64,000 nt of DNA from Streptomyces sp. NBC_00249 (GTDB taxonomy: Bacteria; Actinomycetota; Actinomycetes; Streptomycetales; Streptomycetaceae). The notes beneath the pieces were generated by a model. It saw nothing but the letters and a program-made list of their open reading frames with translations. It did no database searches and was not told the DNA's origin. Made by a program: the position numbers and the translations under genes. Positions 58,195 to 64,000 of the stretch are shown piece by piece. How positions within the stretch are numbered: the first letter of the stretch is position 1; the number at the start of each line of letters is the position of its first letter. The stretch covers positions 62,001-126,000 of the forward strand of contig NZ_JAPEMV010000011.1 in NCBI RefSeq assembly GCF_026342355.1. The letters run 5' to 3'.

Positions 58195-58851
58195 TCAGTC
58201 CTTGTACCAGCCGAACGCGCCGGCATCCTCGGGCCAGTCGAAGGACTGGTGCAGGGCCACGAGCGCGGTGATCAGGCGGGGGTCGAGGTCTCCGGCCCGC
58301 GCGCGGTAGTTCTCGGCCATGCCGTGGAAGACCAGGCGTACGCGGCCCGAGGTGTCGCGCCAGGTGATCCGGCGGGGATGGCGGAAGCTGGCGTCGTCCT
58401 CGGCCATGAAGGCGGCTATCGCGCATATCCAGCTCAGCAGCAGCCCCGTCGGCCACCACACGGCCCACCACACCAGGCGGCCCTGGCGGCCGCGCAGGGC
58501 CGGCCCGTGGACCGGTTCCAGCGTCCACCGTGCCCGGCAGATCCGGAAGGCGGGGCGGCGACGGTACGTGACCCGGCCCAACGGGACGCCGTGGTGGTCC
58601 TCGACGCGGTAGACGGTGGGCTGCCCGGTCGTCCGCGAGCCGGCCTGTTCGGTGCGTACGTACGCGAAGGGGATGCCGCCGTCGGCGAGGACGCGGAAGG
58701 AGCGGGTCTCGGGATACATGTCGTGCTCGGGGCCGTAGGCGTCGCGATTCAGCCAGCCCGCGCCGGTCTCCCCGCCGTTGCTCTCCTTGCGGACCACGAG
58801 GGCCACAGGCTCCCGGTAGTTCACCTTGTACTTTGCTGGGCCCCAGGTCAT
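58195..58851 (-). CDS. Membrane-associated hypothetical protein
   Basis: 218 residues starting MTWGPAKYKVNYREPVALVV. A hydrophobic segment LVWWAVWWPTGLLLSWICAI (about 126-148) is likely one or two membrane helices. The rest is basic and polar (RDAYGPEHDMYPETRSFRVL, FHGMAENYRARAGDL). An LURP-like or scramblase-like fold is possible, because the N-terminal half is beta-rich with VYRVEDHHGVPLGRVTYRRR. Lies between CRISPR arrays 4 and 5; no evidence of a defence role. Confidence 0.6.
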   Translation of the reverse strand: MTWGPAKYKVNYREPVALVVRKESNGGETGAGWLNRDAYGPEHDMYPETRSFRVLADGGIPFAYVRTEQAGSRTTGQPTVYRVEDHHGVPLGRVTYRRRPAFRICRARWTLEPVHGPALRGRQGRLVWWAVWWPTGLLLSWICAIAAFMAEDDASFRHPRRITWRDTSGRVRLVFHGMAENYRARAGDLDPRLITALVALHQSFDWPEDAGAFGWYKD

Positions 58852-59237
58852 GGCCTCCCCTTCCGTGTTGCTGCGGTGCGGCCATCATGGTCTCACCACC
58901 TGGCTGTAATCGATCTTCGGTGGGCCGACGGGGGCCGGACGGGCGGTTCTCGGCCGTGGTCGTCGTCGTCGGCTGGCCGTCGGCGCGGTGGGTGCCGGGC
59001 CGGACCACTCCGGTGAGGCGAACCGGTCGCGGTGCGCGGACGCCAGGTGACGCTCTGAGGAGCGGAGTTGGTTGTTCGGGTGCCGGGCGGTCCAGCCTGG
59101 CGTCTGCGGGCCCGGTCCGGTGGTGCGGGTGCGGAGGTTGTCGCCGGGGCCTGGGACGCCGCCGGTGGCCCCCGTCCGGCCACAGCGCCACAGGGCGGGC
59201 AGGCCGTACGTGCCGGGGCTGCGTCCGGGGCCGGCGG
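58852..59237. other. Intergenic stretch, no supported gene
   Basis: About 385 bases. Should contain the promoter of the leftward membrane-protein gene near its left edge. GC-rich, no hairpin or repeat stood out. Confidence 0.45.
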
Positions 59238-59912
59238 TCAGGCCTCTTCGTTCAGGTCGTTCTCGTCGTGCAGGCGTCGGTCGAGGTCGGCGGCCCAGTG
59301 CTGGGCCCAGGTGCGGAGTTCGGCGGTCTCGTCCTCGGTGAGGCCGTAGGCGGCGAATTCCTCGTCGTCGGCCCAGTCGATGCCGGTGAGGCGGTCGCGG
59401 AGGTCTTCGAGGCGGAAGTCGTCGCGGCCGTGGCGTTCGCCGAGGCGTTCGAGGTCGTGGGTGGTGCGGTGGCGGGACGCGGCGCGGACGTCGATGAAGT
59501 CGCGTGCCGCGCCGCGGTCGGCGAGGGCGCGGACCTTGGTGCCGATCACCGAGTCGAAGGCCAGGACGGGGCCGTACTCGGTCTGGGCCGGCGGGGTCCA
59601 GAAGTGCTCCTTGAGGACGTCGACCTCGCAGTCCTCGCCCGTCTGCGGGTCGGTGGCCATCAGGCGGGCGGAGAGCACGTCGACGTCGATGACGCGTACG
59701 CGCCAGCCGCGTGCGGTGAGCTCGTGTTCGAGGCTGCCGACGATCTCGGACATGGGGGCGGGGTTCTCGGTGGCCACGTCGAGGTCCTGGCTGAGGCGGT
59801 CGACGAGGCCGTGGGCCTGGACCGCGTAGCCGCCGGTGAGGACGAGCGGGTACGGGGCGCCGATGTCGATCACCGCGGCAAGGAGGCGCCGGTGCAGGCC
59901 GCTGAGGTTCAC
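59238..59912 (-). CDS. AbiEii-type nucleotidyltransferase toxin
   Basis: 224 residues from GTG 59912 (GTGA overlap with the upstream gene). The MNT/AbiEii nucleotidyltransferase core reads YPLVLTGGYAVQAHGLVDRL then SQDLDVATEN: GG at 27-28 and DLD at 43-45; a third acidic strand is DCEVDVLKEHFW. FIDVRAASRHRTTHDLERLG and RDDFRLEDLRDRLTGIDWAD follow, as in DUF1814 proteins. AbiEii proteins act as toxins of abortive-infection systems, some by adding nucleotides to tRNA. The partner gene immediately upstream would be the antitoxin. Confidence 0.83.
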   Translation of the reverse strand: MNLSGLHRRLLAAVIDIGAPYPLVLTGGYAVQAHGLVDRLSQDLDVATENPAPMSEIVGSLEHELTARGWRVRVIDVDVLSARLMATDPQTGEDCEVDVLKEHFWTPPAQTEYGPVLAFDSVIGTKVRALADRGAARDFIDVRAASRHRTTHDLERLGERHGRDDFRLEDLRDRLTGIDWADDEEFAAYGLTEDETAELRTWAQHWAADLDRRLHDENDLNEEA

Positions 59913-60277
59913 GCGGGGGCGGAGCCGGCCGGCCGGAGCTCGGGGAAGGCGTCCTCCCAGACCTGGCGCACGTGCCGGCTGACCAGCTTGCGCAGTACGG
60001 GCCACTGCTGCAGGAGCAGGTCGCGGTCGAGGAGCTTGACCAGGTCGTCACGCCCGCCCTCGGCCAGGACCGTGCGGTACAGGCCCATGCGCAGGCGGGG
60101 GCGGTCGAGGTCGTAGGCGCGCAGGCCGGACCAGGCGATGTGCAGGGGCAGCTCGACCACGCCGCGATCGGGCCCCACGAGCTCCTCCAACGAGGCGGGC
60201 AGCCGGCCCGCGTACCGGGCGTGCAGGACCTCGGCGGCCGAGGGCTGCGCCGGACCGGTGGGGGAGAGCGTGACCAT
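59909..60277 (-). CDS. Partner of the AbiEii-type toxin (putative antitoxin)
   Basis: 122 residues from ATG 60277. LHARYAGRLPASLEELVGPD, GVVELPLHIAWSGLRAYDLD, RPRLRMGLYRTVLAEGGRDD and LQQWPVLRKLVSRHVRQVWE. Helical, with no classical AbiEi winged helix at the N-terminus, so this is a different partner type. Translational overlap with the nucleotidyltransferase indicates a two-gene module. Its stoichiometry or inhibitory role is inferred only. Confidence 0.65.
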   Translation of the reverse strand: MVTLSPTGPAQPSAAEVLHARYAGRLPASLEELVGPDRGVVELPLHIAWSGLRAYDLDRPRLRMGLYRTVLAEGGRDDLVKLLDRDLLLQQWPVLRKLVSRHVRQVWEDAFPELRPAGSAPA

Positions 60278-60529
60278 GCGCCCGATTATCCCGTGTCCCG
60301 CCCGCCCCCGGTACCGCAAACACGGCACACCGCCCCACCGGCTACCGCGTGCGTCCCGCCACTGACGCAGCGTGGCTACGCCTCGGGGTATGGGTACACC
60401 GACGCCGGTGAGACCGGGGAGGGGGTCCTGACTGCAGACCTTCGAGCTCGGCGATGCCGGCTTCCGGCGGGATGGTCGCTGGACCGCGACAGCGGCCTTG
60501 GAGCGAGAGGGCCGGGTGCGGTGGTCTCG
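60278..60529. other. Short intergenic region before CRISPR array 5
   Basis: About 250 bases holding the promoter of the AbiEii module near 60280-60350 and no visible gene. Confidence 0.4.
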
Positions 60530-60612
60530 GGGGCGGATTGGGAGGATTGCCTGATTCGGCGAAAGTGCTCGAGAAGGAGGTATCCCCGGGATAGAGTCGC
60601 TGGTCAGACAGC
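60530..60612 (+). promoter_or_regulatory. Leader of CRISPR array 5
   Basis: GGCGGATTGGGAGGATTGCC, GATTCGGCGAAAGTGCTCGA, GGGATAGAGTCGCTGGTCAG then ACAGC before the first repeat. High identity with the leader of array 4, also partly with arrays 1 and 3. Confidence 0.8.
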
Positions 60613-61063
60613 CTGCTCCCCGCGCGTGCGGGGATGACCCCGAGTGCGGGGACATCCCGGCGCAAATTCCGTACCTGCTCCCCGCGCGTGCGGGGATGAC
60701 CCCTCCTCACCCCCGTCAGTGCGGGAAGCGGAGACCTGCTCCCCGCGCGTGCGGGGATGACCCCAGTGCGCCACCGAGCCACTACATCCCGTAGTGCTGC
60801 TCCCCGCGCGTGCGGGGATGACCCCAACACGATCCAGAGCGCGAGCGGAGAAATGGGCTGCTCCCCGCGCGTGCGGGGATGACCCCGTTCCCGCGGTCCT
60901 GGTGACCGCGCACGTGTACTGTTCCCCGCGCGTGCGGGGATGACCCCGCCTACCGCGACGGCCGCGAGCTCGGCCGAATCTGCTCCCCGCGCCTGCGGGG
61001 ATGAACCCGAGTTTGGGTAACCCAAACTCCTAGCTTGCTCCTGCTCCCCGCGCCCGCGGGGAT
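60613..61063 (+). CRISPR. CRISPR array 5, type I-E, 8 repeats / 7 spacers
   Basis: Repeats start at 60613, 60675, 60736, 60797, 60858, 60919, 60980 and 61041. The first six end GGGGATGACCCC; the seventh has the standard GGGGATGAACCC; the eighth is truncated after GGGGAT. Spacers are 32 bp except the first (33). Spacer 7 (61009-61040) contains a perfect dyad, GAGTTTGGGT and ACCCAAACTC around one A. Leader on the left, transcription rightward, degenerate repeat at the leader-distal end. Confidence 0.97.
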
Positions 61064-61090
61064 CCGTCAGGGGCGGGTCGGGGCGCTTCG

Positions 61091-64000
61091 TTACCGCCCC
61101 CTGCCCTCGTTCCCCCGGGCCTCGTCCGTAGGCGCGCCGGGTTGCTCCTGACGCTGGGGTTGCCACGTGTGAGCCGGGAGGGATTCCGCCAGGGTGCTGA
61201 AGTGGCGCTGGTCGCGCCATGCCTCGCGGTTGCCGATCACGAAGAGGCGGCGTTTCGCGCGGCTCACCGCGACGTTGAGGAGGTTCGGGCGGGACGCCGC
61301 CCAGGCGCGGGCGCCCGCGCGGCGGGGGTCGGTGCCCAGGACCAGGATGACCACGTCGGCCTCCTTGCCCTGGGTCGTGTGCACCGTTCCCACCCGCTCG
61401 CCCGGCACCAGGTCCCGGCAGGCCCGCTTCGCGCCCGCCACGACCTGCCGGAACGGGCTGATCACGAACACGTCCCGGGCCAGGTCCACGCCGCCCTCCT
61501 CGCGCAGCCGTTCCAGTACCCGCCGCAGGGCGCGGCCCTCCTCCGGGATCCAGTGGCCGTCCGCCTGCGCCCCGGCGACGTCGACCCAGCTGCTGGCCGG
61601 CCGGTAGACGTACGGTTCGCGGGTGCCCGCGTCGACGCCCTGGACCATCAGGCCGTCGTAGGCGATGGCGTTGCTGACCGAGAACATCGGATCGTCGCAC
61701 CGCCGGTGCACCCGCAGCGGCGAGCCGACCCACACCTCGTGCCCTCCACCCGGCAGTTCGGCGGGCAGCAGCGTGCCGTAGCGGTTCGCGCGGTCGGCGA
61801 GCTGCTGCACCGACGTACGCCCGGGCGCCCACTCCTCCGCGACGCCGAAGTCGTCGCGCAGCGCCCGCTGCGCCGTCCACGGCAGCACCACGACCGGCTC
61901 CAGCTGCAGCGGGTCGCCGACGACGACCGTACGCCGGGCACGCCACATGCCGCCCACCGCCATCTGCGGCGTCGCCTGCCCGGCCTCGTCGACGAACAGC
62001 CAGCCCAGCGCCTGCGGCCCGAGCCGCCCGAAGACCCGGTCGAGCGAGGCGAACGTCGTCGACACGACCGGGACCAGCAGGAACAGGCTCTGCCAGGCGG
62101 CCCGCAGGTGCGTCTCGGGCACGGTGTGCGGGACAGCGCCGGTGACGGCGTCCATGGCGGCCATCAGGTTGGCGTACATGGTGCGGGCCGTGCAGCGCAG
62201 GAAGGCCTGGTGGAGGTGGAGGGCGGCGAGGAACAGTTCGGTACGGGCCGCCGTGATCTCCGGGTCCGACCAGGGCGCGGAGCGCTCGCGCAGGGAGTCG
62301 TCCGTGAGCCAGGACTCCTCCGGTACGAAGCCCTCCCACCGGGCGCGGGCCGCGGCGATCGCCCGCTCCGCCCGTTCGGCGCGGGCGCCGGCCGCCTCCG
62401 CCGCCTGCTGGCCTGCGCGCAGGCGCGCCTCGGCCGCGCCCACGGCCGCCCGTACGCCGTCCAGGTGCGCCTGCGCCGCCTCGCGCGCCTGCCGCGCGGT
62501 GGCGACCGCCCCCGCGGCCTCCGCCTCCTGCGCGTGCCAGTCGCGGGCGGCGCGGCCCAGGGTGAAGAGGCTGACGGTGAAACCGGGCCGCCGGGCCAGA
62601 TGGGCCTGATGGGTGTGCTCGGCGTCCGCCAGGGACTGCTGTACGCCGCCCAGCGCGGCCTCCGCGGGCGCCAGCGCCTCCCGGGCCCGGGCCACGGCCG
62701 CGGTGTCCTGACCCACCGCGTCCTGGGCGCGGCGCAGCGCCTCGTACGCGGCGGCGCGGTCGGTGAAGGCGGCGGCGGCCTCCGACCGCTCCGCGCGCAG
62801 CCGTTCGACCTCGGCGAGCGCGGCCCCGAACCGTTTCCTGCCCTCGCTCCACACACCGGTCTGCGGGGTGTCGCGCCACTGGCGCAGGAGGTGGGAGAGG
62901 CCGTTGCCGCTGTCGATCCAGGCGTTGGGCCGTCCACCACGACGGCTCTGCGGCGGGACGGACGGGACGGGCGACGCCGGGGGAGAGGCATTGGCGTCCG
63001 TCCGGCGGTACTTGCCGTGCCAGAAGCGGTTGACGAACTCCAGGCGGTTGCGCTTGCTGCCCAGCCGGGCGGCGACCGCGCCCCACGCCGGATCGCCCTT
63101 GAGGAGCCGGGTGGCCTGCTCGGCGAAGTAGTCGGCGTCCTCGCGCCACGGCTCGCCGAGGGCGGCGCGGGCGGGGATCTCGGTGGAGATGTTCTCGACG
63201 GCCCCGTTGTTGGCGGAGGCGACGACCATCTCGAAGCCCGTGAACTCGGGCCGCAGCGGGGTGACCGTACGGGTGTAGTCGCCGCTCTTCCACACGTACG
63301 GGGCCGCGCCCCGGTCGAAGGCCTCGGACGGCAGCCGCAGCGCGGCCAGGCGGCCGGCCCGCTCGACGACGGCCGCGGCGAAGCAGTCGCGCAGCATGGT
63401 GGTCTTGCCGGTGCCGGGCGGGCCGTTGACGGCGAAGATCCCGGCGCCCGGCGCCAGCTCGGCGTGCACGGCGTTGACGGCGAACTGCTGGCTCAGCGCG
63501 AGCGCGTGCCGGGCATCCGCCGGCCAGCGGCCCGCGGGGGTGCGGTCCGGGCTCACACCGGCCAGGGCCGCCTCGGGGTGCCGGCGCAGGTCGGTACGCA
63601 GGGACGGGTCGAAGGCGGCGGACGGGGTGAGGTACGCGGCGAGACCCGGGCCGGGATCGCTGCGTTCGAGGGCGCGGGCCACCCGGTCGAGGTCGGCGGC
63701 GATGAAACTGTTGAGGAAGTCCTGCTGGTCGGCGTTGCCCGCCCCCTCCGCCTGGTCCAGGCGCACGGCCACGCTGCGCACCCGCACCCCGGCCGGAGCC
63801 AGGGCCACGGACACGCCCCAGGCGCGGGCCAGCTCGCCGGTGAACTCCAGCAGGTGCGCGGCGGACACCACACCGGCCCCGACGGGGGAGTCCCCGTCCC
63901 CGGCGTCACCGTCAGCCACCCCACCGGGCCCACCGTACCCACCGGGCTCACCGAGCTCCCCGGCCAGCGTCCCCCAGGCACCGGCCTCCTCCTCGAACCC
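61091..64000 (-). CDS. Large SF1-type helicase/AAA ATPase, 5' end outside window
   Basis: At least 969 residues: the frame is open to the window edge (GFEEEAGAWGTLAGEL...). A GTG at 63919 begins a 942-residue version. Walker A GIFAVNGPPGTGKTTMLRDC is about 165 residues after that GTG. Later come a long Ala/Arg/Glu-rich coiled-coil-like insert (about 400-560), motif II WLFVDEAGQATPQMAVGG, motif III VVVGDPLQLEPVVVLPW and motifs V/VI GTVHTTQGKEADVVILVLGT and LLNVAVSRAKRRLFVIGNRE. This is superfamily 1B/Upf1-like. It lacks an HD nuclease domain. Neighbours (CRISPR array 5, AbiEii module) make a defence-linked role plausible. Confidence 0.85.
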   Translation of the reverse strand, partial: GFEEEAGAWGTLAGELGEPGGYGGPGGVADGDAGDGDSPVGAGVVSAAHLLEFTGELARAWGVSVALAPAGVRVRSVAVRLDQAEGAGNADQQDFLNSFIAADLDRVARALERSDPGPGLAAYLTPSAAFDPSLRTDLRRHPEAALAGVSPDRTPAGRWPADARHALALSQQFAVNAVHAELAPGAGIFAVNGPPGTGKTTMLRDCFAAAVVERAGRLAALRLPSEAFDRGAAPYVWKSGDYTRTVTPLRPEFTGFEMVVASANNGAVENISTEIPARAALGEPWREDADYFAEQATRLLKGDPAWGAVAARLGSKRNRLEFVNRFWHGKYRRTDANASPPASPVPSVPPQSRRGGRPNAWIDSGNGLSHLLRQWRDTPQTGVWSEGRKRFGAALAEVERLRAERSEAAAAFTDRAAAYEALRRAQDAVGQDTAAVARAREALAPAEAALGGVQQSLADAEHTHQAHLARRPGFTVSLFTLGRAARDWHAQEAEAAGAVATARQAREAAQAHLDGVRAAVGAAEARLRAGQQAAEAAGARAERAERAIAAARARWEGFVPEESWLTDDSLRERSAPWSDPEITAARTELFLAALHLHQAFLRCTARTMYANLMAAMDAVTGAVPHTVPETHLRAAWQSLFLLVPVVSTTFASLDRVFGRLGPQALGWLFVDEAGQATPQMAVGGMWRARRTVVVGDPLQLEPVVVLPWTAQRALRDDFGVAEEWAPGRTSVQQLADRANRYGTLLPAELPGGGHEVWVGSPLRVHRRCDDPMFSVSNAIAYDGLMVQGVDAGTREPYVYRPASSWVDVAGAQADGHWIPEEGRALRRVLERLREEGGVDLARDVFVISPFRQVVAGAKRACRDLVPGERVGTVHTTQGKEADVVILVLGTDPRRAGARAWAASRPNLLNVAVSRAKRRLFVIGNREAWRDQRHFSTLAESLPAHTWQPQRQEQPGAPTDEARGNEGRGR

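Noticed and set aside
61091..64000. Considered whether the large helicase could be the missing Cas3.
   Set aside because: It has SF1 Upf1-type motifs (DEAGQ, GDPLQLEPVV, VAVSRAK) and no HD nuclease motif or DEAH-type box order of Cas3.
1..64000. tRNA, rRNA, riboswitch and insertion-sequence genes.
   Set aside because: No cloverleaf, rRNA segment, known riboswitch core or transposase could be supported by reading; a dedicated search could still find short ones.

Overview
The window is high-GC actinobacterial DNA and looks like Streptomyces or a close relative. Signs of this are strong G/C at third codon positions, GTG and TTG starts, ECF sigma factors, many secreted proteins, and type I-E CRISPR repeats of the actinomycete kind. 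No rRNA or tRNA gene was seen. A ParA/ParB pair, two small replication-type proteins beside dyad-rich DNA, and a primase-polymerase/helicase pair beside an iteron-like field suggest a large plasmid (megaplasmid) or plasmid-derived chromosome arm. The replicon type is an inference.

Layout. 0-21 kb: accessory metabolism and regulation. This includes a phosphotransferase, a GT1 glycosyltransferase, a helix-turn-helix/TPR regulator with a GNAT enzyme, a FabV enoyl reductase, a secreted beta-helix protein, an ECF42-type sigma factor with its DGPF partner, a VOC protein, and a tightly coupled operon. That operon runs ABC exporter, tandem NUDIX, 30-residue peptide, NUDIX-kinase fusion (leftward), followed by a methyltransferase. 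21.4-22.2 kb: the largest CRISPR array. 22.7-28.5 kb: a MerR-methyltransferase fusion, a lipoprotein, a helicase plus prim-pol replication module, and about 630 bp of repeated GGGACYGAA-type motifs. 28.6-32.4 kb: an ECF sigma operon, MerR and TetR regulators, and a quinone-oxidoreductase-like enzyme, then a three-repeat CRISPR array. 32.7-35.2 kb: two replication-type genes and a long non-coding stretch with dyads. 35-38 kb: an AraC/GyrI regulator and small proteins. 38.3-40.8 kb: parA-parB, with a 24-bp palindrome repeated inside and just after parB.

41.8-49.1 kb: a one-spacer CRISPR locus, a TetR-SDR operon, and a complete Cascade operon (cas8e-cse2-cas7e-cas5e-cas6e, leftward) with no cas1, cas2 or cas3 in the window. 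49.6-53.4 kb: a divergent 1269-residue helix-turn-helix/STAND NTPase, where cas3 is often found. 53.4-56.9 kb: a xanthine-dehydrogenase-family molybdoenzyme with fused iron-sulfur and molybdenum subunits. 57.9-61.1 kb: two more CRISPR arrays flanking a membrane protein and an AbiEii nucleotidyltransferase module. 61.1-64 kb: the 3' part of a large SF1 helicase gene.

Five CRISPR loci use one repeat family. Four of them share recognisable leaders, so they plausibly feed one Cascade. With the STAND protein, the AbiEii module and the helicase, the right third reads as a plasmid-borne defence region. The least expected features are the ParB-embedded palindromes with a fifth copy beside cas6e, the Cascade without nuclease or adaptation genes, and the peptide-containing NUDIX/kinase/ABC operon.
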